Part shown: piece by piece, positions 55,991-64,000 of the stretch
Layout: each line of letters opens with the position of its first letter
Position numbering within the stretch: position 1 is the stretch's first letter
Assembly: GCF_905332535.1 (NCBI RefSeq)
Contig: NZ_CAJOCF010000001.1
Span: 496,001-560,000 of the forward strand
DNA from: Latilactobacillus fragifolii
GTDB taxonomy: Bacteria; Bacillota; Bacilli; Lactobacillales; Lactobacillaceae
Direction of reading: 5' to 3'
DNA length: 64,000 nt
Notes under the pieces: generated by a model
Databases searched by the model: none
What the model saw: the letters and a program-made list of their open reading frames with translations, nothing else
What the model was told of the DNA's origin: nothing
Position numbers and translations under genes: made by a program

Positions 55991-58507
55991 CTATTTCGAT
56001 TTCGGCATAAAATCGTACGGTGTCAGCCCGGTCATCCCAATCATTGGATCTACTTGTTGTTGCGTTAAAATCGTTGGTGTTAAAACATAACTGATTGGCG
56101 TTTCTTGAATCACGTCATCTTCTGGTACTAAGTTCAATTGTTCATCAACAGCTGTTTCTGGCGTTGGTTGGGTAGCAGTGGGTTTGGCTTCCGCTTGCCC
56201 CACACTGGCCGTCTTAATGGCTGCGCTGAGTTGTTCACCTTTGAAAACACTTTGGAGCCGTTCTTTCAATGTCGTTTGCCGATTGGCTGAAAGTTCTTGG
56301 GCCGCTTTTTGAAAAGCACTCGGTTCGCCAATCAAAATCAATAACGACTTGGCCCGCGTTACCGCCGTGTATAGCAAGTTTCGTTTCAACATTCGCTGAT
56401 ACTGATTAACCAATGGCAAAATCACCATTTCAAATTCCGATCCTTGTGCCTTATGAATTGACGTACAGTAAGCCAATGTAATTTTATGCCACTCACTCCG
56501 TTTATAGGTCACTTCCGCACTATCAAACGCAATTGTAATCTCATCAACCTTGTCCGCACTTTTTTTAGCATAAGTAATCCCTGTAATCTGCCCGATTTCA
56601 CCGTTAAACACATTTTGCTCTGGACTATTAACCAGGTGTAGCACTTTATCGCCAATTCGGTAATGGACGTTCCCAATGCTGACTTGTTTTTTTCGATCAT
56701 CTAGTTTCGGATTCATGATATTTTGAATCATCGGATTCAATTGATCAATTCCAGCTGAACCCTTATACATTGGGGCTAACACTTGAATGTCCTTTGTTTC
56801 AAAGCCACGCGCCTTCGCTTTAGTGACGACTTGTTCAATGACCGATTCAATCTGATAAGGATTACATTGGATGAAGCTACGGTCTTTTTGCGGCTTTAAT
56901 AAATCTGCTGGGAGTTGTCCCTGATTAATCTCATGGGCCAACGGAATGATCGTTGATTGATCGTCTTGCCGGTAGATCCGTTGTAACTCGACTGCCGGAA
57001 TAACGTTACTTTGCAATAAATCAAAAAAGACTTGCCCAGCCCCGACTGACGGCAATTGATCCTTGTCCCCAACTAATACAACTTGCATATGACTTGGCAC
57101 AGCCCGGAGTAATGAACGGAACAAGTAAGTATCGACCATCGACATTTCATCGATAATTAACAAGCCCCCTTCAAGTTCTTTATTGCCCGAAACATCCGGA
57201 TTATTTTCCCGGCCGGTAATCCCGAGTAAACGATGAATTGTACTAGCAGGCAACCCCGTCGTTTCACTCATTCGCTTGGCGGCACGGCCTGTTGGGGCGG
57301 CCAATAGAATCGGAAACGGTGTGTCTTTATATTCACTAATGTCTAATGAGAGACCATTTAATTCAGCATACAACGTCACAATCCCATTAATAATCGTTGT
57401 TTTCCCAGTACCGGGGCCCCCAGTCAATAAGAACGCCCGGTGGGTCATTGCGAGTTTAATCGCTTCTTGTTGCACATCATCGTATGTCATCTTGAAACGT
57501 TTTTCAAGGTGGCGGATTTCTTGATCTAAATCATGTTTGGGATAGCTGAGCTGATCACGTTCATTTTCAATTCGCATTAAATGGTTCGCAATTTGCCATT
57601 CGGCATTAAATAGTCCATTCGGATAGATACGGTTCTCATCGCCAACAACTTTCCCATCGTGCGCGAGGGCCATCAGTTGTTCAGCGACTAGGTTCGGGTC
57701 AATCGCGACATTGCGGGCTTTTTCCATCAGCTCAATACTAGCTGCCAACAATGGCTTAGCCTGGGTGTAGGTGTCCCCTGCTTGATTGGTCAGCTCATTT
57801 AACGCTTGCATTAACGCCCCTTGTACCCGGACGGCTGAATCAGCGGCAAATCCGAGTGATTCTGCCAAATTGTCCGCACGTTTAAAGCCAATCCCAGTAA
57901 TGTCAGCTACGAGTTGGTACGGATTTTCTTGGATAACTTTCAGCGTGTCTTCATGATAGGTCTGATAGATGTTATAGGCCATCGAACTGCCAAAACCGTA
58001 GTTATTTAAGCCGATAATAATCTGCTCCATACCATTATTGATCGTCAATGTTTCAACAAGTTGTGCTTGTTTCTTCGCATTTAGTCCCAAGGGGGCTAAT
58101 ACCGTTGGATCAGCTAATATTTTGTCAATCGCGTCAATTCCTAGGGCATCGACGATTTTTTCGGCCGTTTTCTGCCCAATCCCCGTAAATTTTTCGCCAG
58201 ACAAATAAGCGACTAAGCCAGCCTTGGTCGTTGGTTGGTCTACTTGGTAATTATCGGCTTGGAATTGCTTGCCATATTTAGGATGCGTGACGACTTTCCC
58301 GTAGAAAGTGTAGCGTTCATCTTCTTTGATGTCACCAAAACTCCCGGTCACCACAATTTCTGGTTCGGGCCAGTCAATCGTCTTATGCGCTACTTTAACA
58401 AGAAGAATTTTGAAAAAATTATCCGGACTCTCATAGAAAATACTCTGGACGGTCCCCGTGACTGTTGGTTTGGTTTCGTCTGTCTTTGCTATATCCACAA
58501 TCGCCAT
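55991..58507 (-). CDS. recD2: ATP-dependent RecD-like DNA helicase, RecD2
   Basis: 5'-3' SF1 helicase, 838 residues. An OB-like N-terminal region and helix-hairpin-helix repeats (GEKFTGIGQKTAEKIVDAL, ITGIGFKRADNLAE) precede the motor: Walker A LLTGGPGTGKTTIINGI (about residue 360), motif II IIDEMSMVDTYLF, motif III VGDKDQLPSVGAGQVF, and motif VI YTAVTRAKSLLILIG. The long N-terminus and lack of RecB/RecC place it as RecD2. Thr/Pro/Gln-rich tail at the C-terminus. Three bases separate it from the TPR gene. Confidence 0.95.
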   Translation of the reverse strand: MAIVDIAKTDETKPTVTGTVQSIFYESPDNFFKILLVKVAHKTIDWPEPEIVVTGSFGDIKEDERYTFYGKVVTHPKYGKQFQADNYQVDQPTTKAGLVAYLSGEKFTGIGQKTAEKIVDALGIDAIDKILADPTVLAPLGLNAKKQAQLVETLTINNGMEQIIIGLNNYGFGSSMAYNIYQTYHEDTLKVIQENPYQLVADITGIGFKRADNLAESLGFAADSAVRVQGALMQALNELTNQAGDTYTQAKPLLAASIELMEKARNVAIDPNLVAEQLMALAHDGKVVGDENRIYPNGLFNAEWQIANHLMRIENERDQLSYPKHDLDQEIRHLEKRFKMTYDDVQQEAIKLAMTHRAFLLTGGPGTGKTTIINGIVTLYAELNGLSLDISEYKDTPFPILLAAPTGRAAKRMSETTGLPASTIHRLLGITGRENNPDVSGNKELEGGLLIIDEMSMVDTYLFRSLLRAVPSHMQVVLVGDKDQLPSVGAGQVFFDLLQSNVIPAVELQRIYRQDDQSTIIPLAHEINQGQLPADLLKPQKDRSFIQCNPYQIESVIEQVVTKAKARGFETKDIQVLAPMYKGSAGIDQLNPMIQNIMNPKLDDRKKQVSIGNVHYRIGDKVLHLVNSPEQNVFNGEIGQITGITYAKKSADKVDEITIAFDSAEVTYKRSEWHKITLAYCTSIHKAQGSEFEMVILPLVNQYQRMLKRNLLYTAVTRAKSLLILIGEPSAFQKAAQELSANRQTTLKERLQSVFKGEQLSAAIKTASVGQAEAKPTATQPTPETAVDEQLNLVPEDDVIQETPISYVLTPTILTQQQVDPMIGMTGLTPYDFMPKSK

Positions 58508-58510
58508 CCC

Positions 58511-59170
58511 TTATTTTTTTTGCTTTTTAGCCTGCATGAAGCCTTCAATATCAATTAATTGTTGTTTGTTTTTCTTAAAATAATCTGGTGCATAGTGCTT
58601 GGCTTGTTCGAAATAAGGCTCACTATCAGCGCCTAAAACCAGTTGTGTCAAGCCATATTTAAATAATACCTCACCATTTTGAGGCGCAATGGTCAACGCT
58701 TTTTTTAGGTAAGTCTGGGCTTGATCAAAATCACCCAAACTCGTCAAAATATCGCCCACTAAAAGATTAGCGTCCAATTGATCGGGTTCTTGTTCTTGAA
58801 CGGTCAACGCAAACGCCAAGGCCCGTGGATTTTGTTCAAGTTGATGATACGTCTGTGCAAGCATATACTGTGCATCGGGCGACTGTGAGTCTTGTACCAG
58901 CTGCATGAACAATGGCACCGCTTGTTGATAGGCCTCTGCTTGATAATAAAGTGTTCCTAATGCATAAGTCAATGCAGCATCTTGAGGAAATTGCGTCAAT
59001 GCTTTTTGCAAAAGGGTTTCGGCTTGTTCAAAATCTTTAAGGGTCGTTAAAAACGTTGCAAGGGTAACATAGGCTTCAATATCTTCTGGGTGATCCTGTA
59101 AATATTGTACGAGGGCTTTAACAGCGGCTTCGTGGTCGCCAGCAGCCCACTTTGCTAGAATTGATTGCAC
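58511..59170 (-). CDS. Tetratricopeptide repeat protein
   Basis: A 219-residue soluble protein of about six TPR units (AALTYALGTLYYQAEAYQQA, LDANLLVGDILTSLGDFDQA, NGEVLFKYGLTQLVLG). The family serves as scaffold; a specific role is not visible. It lies directly between the phosphatase and recD2, in the same direction and with 3 and 11 base gaps, so the three are co-transcribed. Confidence 0.88.
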   Translation of the reverse strand: MQSILAKWAAGDHEAAVKALVQYLQDHPEDIEAYVTLATFLTTLKDFEQAETLLQKALTQFPQDAALTYALGTLYYQAEAYQQAVPLFMQLVQDSQSPDAQYMLAQTYHQLEQNPRALAFALTVQEQEPDQLDANLLVGDILTSLGDFDQAQTYLKKALTIAPQNGEVLFKYGLTQLVLGADSEPYFEQAKHYAPDYFKKNKQQLIDIEGFMQAKKQKK

Positions 59171-59181
59171 GTGATCATCTC

Positions 59182-59841
59182 CTATATCGTATCTGTTGTT
59201 GATAATTGCTTACTCAAAAAATGGGTATCGTTCCATTTTACAAGGTTAAACGATGCTCCTTGATTATCAGTTGTCAGCGTTGTCACCGACGAATTCGTTA
59301 CCCCACCGTCTTTGCGGACCTGAGCGAGAGGGGTCTTCAAAAGTGATTGGATCATCGCAACCATTGCGGCCCCATGACTGACAATTAAAATATGATCATC
59401 CGGCTGAGCCGCCTTAACAATCGTATCAATCGCCTGTGTCGTACGCGCAATCACTTGTTCAAACGTTTCTCCTTTAATTTCAGTTGGATCATAGTCAGCT
59501 GGGGCCTCTCGAAAGGCCTTCACGATTGCGGGGTATTGTTTTTCTACTTCCGTAAAGCGCATCCCTTCCATTAAACCCAGATTGAATTCGTGAAGCGCCT
59601 CAACAACCGTAATCGGAAAATCCTGCCCTAAATCGCGTTTTAGCGTTATAGAGGTTTCCCGTGTACGTTTTAACGGACTTGTATATAAATGGTCAAAATG
59701 AATCGGTTTTAAGAAATGGGCCAATTCCTCAATTTCAACGTAACTACTGGCTAATAACGGTGAATCACCATGAGCACCTTGATAGCGACCTTCCAAATTC
59801 CATTCAGTCTTACCGTGGCGAATTAAATATAAGGTTGTCAT
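59182..59841 (-). CDS. Histidine phosphatase (phosphoglycerate mutase) family protein
   Basis: A 219-residue protein: LYLIRHGKTEWNLEGRYQG holds the catalytic His and RHG motif, SPLKRTRETS supplies the second Arg, and IVSHGAAMVAMI the second His. These are the marks of the family; its members act on small phosphates or sugars. It is not the glycolytic enzyme GpmA (the 10-residue insertion and length differ). Substrate unknown. First gene of a three-gene operon with TPR and recD2. Confidence 0.87.
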   Translation of the reverse strand: MTTLYLIRHGKTEWNLEGRYQGAHGDSPLLASSYVEIEELAHFLKPIHFDHLYTSPLKRTRETSITLKRDLGQDFPITVVEALHEFNLGLMEGMRFTEVEKQYPAIVKAFREAPADYDPTEIKGETFEQVIARTTQAIDTIVKAAQPDDHILIVSHGAAMVAMIQSLLKTPLAQVRKDGGVTNSSVTTLTTDNQGASFNLVKWNDTHFLSKQLSTTDTI

Positions 59842-59945
59842 GCGTTTTCTCCTTAAAATAACTTACTTTTCATTATGAAAGAGTTATGCGGTAAATTCAA
59901 GTCAATCGATTAATAAAGCAGCATTTTTCCCGGTAAAACGCCATC

Positions 59946-59986
59946 AAAAAAACCGCTCGGATAAAAAATTTTATCCGAGCGGTTTG
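59946..59986 (-). terminator. Terminator of nox
   Basis: AAACCGCTCGGATAAAA / TTTTATCCGAGCGGTTT 17-bp arms downstream of the NADH oxidase gene, then minus-strand T run. Confidence 0.94.
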
Positions 59987-60062
59987 AGCTATTCATCAAG
60001 CTAATTGGGCTCACAACTTCCCGATTAACCCGCGATGCATAATCGGCTCTAAATCGTACACT

Positions 60063-61397
60063 TTATTTACTTTCAGCGACAGCTTGCATTGCAATCGCAT
60101 TGACGTAATTGACCGGTTGGTCATAGTTTGGCTGGAAGAACATATCCACCATCGCCAATTGATCAATCGTCATCTTTGTTTGAATTGCCATTGAGATGAT
60201 GTTGGCAGCTTGGGCAATGTCATACATACTTGTGAATGAGCCACCTAAAACTTGCCGCGTCTTCGGATCCCACGTTAAGTTCATCAAGACGGGGGTCGTC
60301 GATGGCATAAAATCTGGACGGTAATCTTGTTCTAAGGTGGTTGTCGCAACTTCAATCCCACGTGCTTTGGCCCCTTCAACCGTTAGACCACTACCTGCGT
60401 AGGTGCGTCCAAATAATTCAACGGCAGATGTTGCTTGGGTGCCCATATATTTTTCAGTTGGTGTTTCAATATTGCGGCCAATCAAGAGCCCTTGGCGAAC
60501 TGCATTTGTTGCCAAAGGAATGTAATCCGCTTTTTGCGTTGGGTTATAATGAACAGCTGCTGAATCACCGGCCGCATAAACGTCTTTAACAGAAGTTTGC
60601 ATATATTCATCCGTTAAGATAGCGCCGTTACCTAACATATCAACTTGTCCTTTGAAAAGACCAGTGTTGGGGCGGAACCCAACACATAAAATTGCCATAT
60701 CTGCTGTATATTCGTTCTTATCCGTCTTAACCGTTACTTGATCAGTGCCTGAGAAGCTGACCACTTTTTCACTGAGGGCCAACGTCACGCCATGATCACG
60801 GTAATCCTGTTCCACAATTTCGGAGATATTAGGATCAAAGTTCTTGCCAAGTGCGTGTGGTAACGCATCAATTAATGTCACTTGCTTGCCAATGGTTGCA
60901 TAGGCTTCTGCCAATTCAGCACCGATGTAACCTGAACCAATCACGATAACACTCTGCACATCTGGGGCACTTTTTTTCAATTCATTAGCATGATTCCAGT
61001 TTTTGCAGAGTTTGACATTTGGATTGTCAATCCCTTCGATTGGTGGAATCACTGGTGCTGAACCCGTGGTCACAATAATTTTATCGAATTTTTCGGTTGT
61101 TTCTTCTTCTGTCACTAGGTTCTTAACACGTAATTTTTTTTGGTCTAAATCAGCTTCTAAAACAGTATGTTGCATTTTCATGTGGGCGCCTGCTTGAGCT
61201 AACATTTCTGGATTTGAATAGAACATTTTCTGAGGTTCGGTGACGTGGCCACCTACCCAAAGGGCAATCCCACATGATAGGAATGATAAATTGTCGTGTG
61301 TTTCATAAACCGTTACATCCCAATCAGGATGTTCCGCCAATGTTGCTTGGGTTGCAAAAGTCCCTGCGTGTGTACAACCAATAACTGCTACTTTCAT
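60063..61397 (-). CDS. nox: NADH oxidase (FAD- and Cys-dependent, Nox family)
   Basis: Flavoenzyme of 444 residues that oxidises NADH with oxygen, most likely to water. FAD site MKVAVIGCTHAGTFA, with His10; redox Cys42 in NLSFLSCGIALWVGG; NAD site VIVIGSGYIGAELAEAYA; and DVYAAGDSAAVHYN. NADH peroxidases share this fold, so peroxidase cannot be excluded by sequence, but the single Cys and family features fit Nox. The start is ATG 61397 after GGAGG. A Rex-like site between promoter and start suggests NADH-responsive control. Confidence 0.88.
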   Translation of the reverse strand: MKVAVIGCTHAGTFATQATLAEHPDWDVTVYETHDNLSFLSCGIALWVGGHVTEPQKMFYSNPEMLAQAGAHMKMQHTVLEADLDQKKLRVKNLVTEEETTEKFDKIIVTTGSAPVIPPIEGIDNPNVKLCKNWNHANELKKSAPDVQSVIVIGSGYIGAELAEAYATIGKQVTLIDALPHALGKNFDPNISEIVEQDYRDHGVTLALSEKVVSFSGTDQVTVKTDKNEYTADMAILCVGFRPNTGLFKGQVDMLGNGAILTDEYMQTSVKDVYAAGDSAAVHYNPTQKADYIPLATNAVRQGLLIGRNIETPTEKYMGTQATSAVELFGRTYAGSGLTVEGAKARGIEVATTTLEQDYRPDFMPSTTPVLMNLTWDPKTRQVLGGSFTSMYDIAQAANIISMAIQTKMTIDQLAMVDMFFQPNYDQPVNYVNAIAMQAVAESK

Positions 61398-61447
61398 CAT
61401 GTTACCTCCTAGAAATATCCAAAAAACGACATTTAATCGTTGAAAAT

Positions 61448-61465
61448 TTGTGAAATATTACGCAA
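61448..61465 (+). promoter_or_regulatory. Rex-like operator at nox
   Basis: TTGTGAAATATTACGCAA matches the Rex consensus TTGTGAAATATTTCACAA at 16 of 18 positions and lies about 16 bases downstream of the nox -10, so bound Rex would block transcription. A Rex-like half-site TTGTGAAATTAA lies further upstream near 61528-61545. Confidence 0.6.
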
Positions 61466-61480
61466 CTAGCACGTGACTAT

Positions 61481-61510
61481 ATTGTACGCCATTCAGTTTT
61501 AAAAAGTCAA
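61481..61510 (-). promoter_or_regulatory. Promoter of nox
   Basis: TTGACT, 18-bp spacer, TACAAT on the minus strand, 84-113 bases upstream of the start. Confidence 0.7.
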
Positions 61511-61625
61511 TCGCTTCCGGCTATTAAATTAATTTCACAATTTAAAATGAACCACTGCTTATGTTTTGAACATGATATTGTGATTTTATTCTAAAAAACA
61601 TTGCCTTCTTATTAAGCAAAATCAT

Positions 61626-61664
61626 AAAAAAAGTGCCGATAAACGTTAATTTATCAGCACTTTT
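61626..61664 (-). terminator. Terminator of mnmA
   Basis: AAAAGTGCTGATAAA / TTTATCGGCACTTTT arms (minus strand) after the mnmA stop. Confidence 0.85.
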
Positions 61665-61674
61665 AATAATTTAA

Positions 61675-62829
<1,155 letters not shown>

Positions 62830-62943
62830 TCAAATAGATTCTAGTTTTCTACGATTTGAAGGTCGTGAATTCCAGTAACTACCATTATAACAAGCTTGGT
62901 TAATATTTCAAACTAAAACACTCACTTTTCATAAGTTAAACGC

Positions 62944-62984
62944 AAAAAAGCGGTTTACCCATCAATTTCCTGGTAAACCGCTCT
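62944..62984 (-). terminator. Terminator after DUF1831
   Basis: AAAGCGGTTTACC / GGTAAACCGCT arms, directly downstream of the DUF1831 stop. Confidence 0.85.
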
Positions 62985-62995
62985 TAAACCGGCAT

Positions 62996-63343
62996 TTAGC
63001 CTTCTTTAATTAACACATCACGAGCCACTAAATTATCAATAATAAAATTAAACTGTTCAACGTTTTCAGCATTCTTGTCACTCTTGAAAATGTCGACTGG
63101 ATGTAGGCCATCTGGCGATGTTACTGACATCTTCAACGTTTGTAAGTCTTTGCCAATTGTCATCTTTAACTTGATGGCACTGTTAAATGGTGAATTAGGA
63201 TCTAATGGGCGTTCCATTTGAAAATTACCATTATTTGTAGGCACAAAGCCAACATCTCTTAATGTATATTTTTTTACGGCGGGGTTGAGTCGATATTGAA
63301 CCTCACTCCCAAGAACCGTTGCTGTTGTTTTTAATAAAGCCAT
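62996..63343 (-). CDS. DUF1831 family protein
   Basis: A 115-residue protein beginning MALLKTTATVLGSEVQY, with PTNNGNFQMERPLDP and DGLHPVDIFK, which I recognise as DUF1831 of lactobacilli. GGAGG lies 8 bases before the ATG at 63343. Function unknown; the conserved position between nifS and mnmA suggests a link to sulfur transfer or tRNA thiolation (inference). Confidence 0.8.
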   Translation of the reverse strand: MALLKTTATVLGSEVQYRLNPAVKKYTLRDVGFVPTNNGNFQMERPLDPNSPFNSAIKLKMTIGKDLQTLKMSVTSPDGLHPVDIFKSDKNAENVEQFNFIIDNLVARDVLIKEG

Positions 63344-63400
63344 CTGCCGAACCTCCATACACTGAATAAGTCTATTTTAGCATAAGCACGTAAACGCTGC

Positions 63401-64000
63401 CTACCCCTTAGCCGCTTGCTTTGCCAAATTGCGTTTCACAATCTTCGTAAGGGCTTCGGCAAAAGCCGTAACATCTTCGGCCGTCGTTTCGTGGCCAAAG
63501 CTAATCCGGATACTTTCAGCAACCCGGGGGCTATGTTCACCGTACATCGCAATCAACACATGTGATGGCTCCAAATCACCAGCCGTACATGCCGAACCGC
63601 CCGAAATCGCAAAGCCCGCTAAATCAAGATTCATTTGTAAAACGTAGGTTGAAACCCCCTTAATCCAAAGGTTCACAACGTGGCCGACTTGATCAGCACC
63701 TTCTGCATTCAGCGCAAAATCAATGTCATTTGCCGCTAAAGTCGCCAGTAATTGCTGTCTGAACCCAGCATATCGCGCTTGAAGATCGGCTTTAACCGCT
63801 GGTGTCAATAATTCAACCGCCTTAGCAAAACCAGCCACCGCGGGCACATTTTCAGTGCCTGCCCGGCGTTTCTTTTCTTGTTCGCCGCCTAAGACAAATG
63901 ATGGTAAATGAATTGCATCGTTGACGTAGAGGAATCCGATTTGCTTTGGCCCATTAATCTTATGGGCCGAAACTGCTAATAAATCAATATTATCAGCTTG
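63401..64000 (-). CDS. Cysteine desulfurase (NifS/IscS-like), 5' end outside window
   Basis: PLP enzyme that takes sulfur from cysteine. The frame is open to the right edge; 199 residues are visible. They include the PLP-lysine region LLAVSAHKINGPKQIGFLYV, GGEQEKKRRAGTENV and the active-site Cys loop GGSACTAGDLEPSHVL. An internal start at 63847 suggested by a shorter reading is only a GTG inside the gene. With DUF1831 and mnmA it probably forms the thiolation cluster seen in lactobacilli; it supplies MnmA. Confidence 0.93.
   Translation of the reverse strand, partial: QADNIDLLAVSAHKINGPKQIGFLYVNDAIHLPSFVLGGEQEKKRRAGTENVPAVAGFAKAVELLTPAVKADLQARYAGFRQQLLATLAANDIDFALNAEGADQVGHVVNLWIKGVSTYVLQMNLDLAGFAISGGSACTAGDLEPSHVLIAMYGEHSPRVAESIRISFGHETTAEDVTAFAEALTKIVKRNLAKQAAKG

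Overview
The window is chromosomal DNA of a low-GC Gram-positive bacterium of the order Lactobacillales. Gene content and order (obg, fruRKA, clpX-tig-tuf, comEA-EB-EC-holA, ftsW-ylaN-typA, pdhABCD, rpoY-rnjA, mnmA-DUF1831-nifS), AGGAGG ribosome sites, TTGACA/TATAAT promoters and protein character all fit a lactobacillus. Latilactobacillus sakei/curvatus is my best guess, from general familiarity rather than a search. Most genes lie on the minus strand. I see no rRNA, tRNA, insertion sequence, prophage or CRISPR array.

Layout: an OatA-like acyltransferase cut by the left edge; obg; a DUF871/MupG-type muramic acid gene divergent from the fructose operon fruR-fruK-fruA (4.3-8.0 kb); a marR-uvrA-like-rarA operon (8.0-12.4 kb); yitT and uvrC; an amino-acid ABC transporter with fused binding protein and permease; a 50-residue orphan ORF at 17.7 kb; mazG-like, engB, clpX, tig, tuf; a repeat protein, RNase J2, rpsO and rpsT; holA with the comE competence operon (27-31.7 kb); a cell-envelope and translation block (sepM-like, coaD, rsmD, ylbG, ylbC-like, ftsW, ylaN, typA); suhB and UPF0223; the pyruvate dehydrogenase operon (40-45.3 kb); a magnesium M-box riboswitch with a short P-type-ATPase-derived membrane protein (45.6-46.7 kb); def; a heterodimeric ABC exporter; rpoY-rnjA (RNase J1); a lipid kinase; an Eis-like acetyltransferase; recD2, a TPR protein and a phosphatase; NADH oxidase with a Rex-like operator; and mnmA, DUF1831 and nifS, the last cut by the right edge.

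Most of this is core housekeeping: RNA decay (both RNase J paralogues and the RNA polymerase epsilon subunit), protein synthesis and quality control, DNA repair (uvrC, rarA, recD2, uvrA-like), DNA uptake, and redox and carbon metabolism (fructose PTS, PDH, Nox). The less ordinary signals are regulatory. A clear M-box riboswitch precedes a reduced P-type ATPase relative that lacks its catalytic domain. A perfect inverted repeat fills the spacer of the pdh promoter. A 20-bp perfect palindrome lies just ahead of the RNase J2 gene. A palindrome precedes marR-uvrA-rarA, a Rex-like site sits at nox, and two cre-like sites lie between mupG and fruR. Functional names rest on motifs read by eye; no database search was possible.
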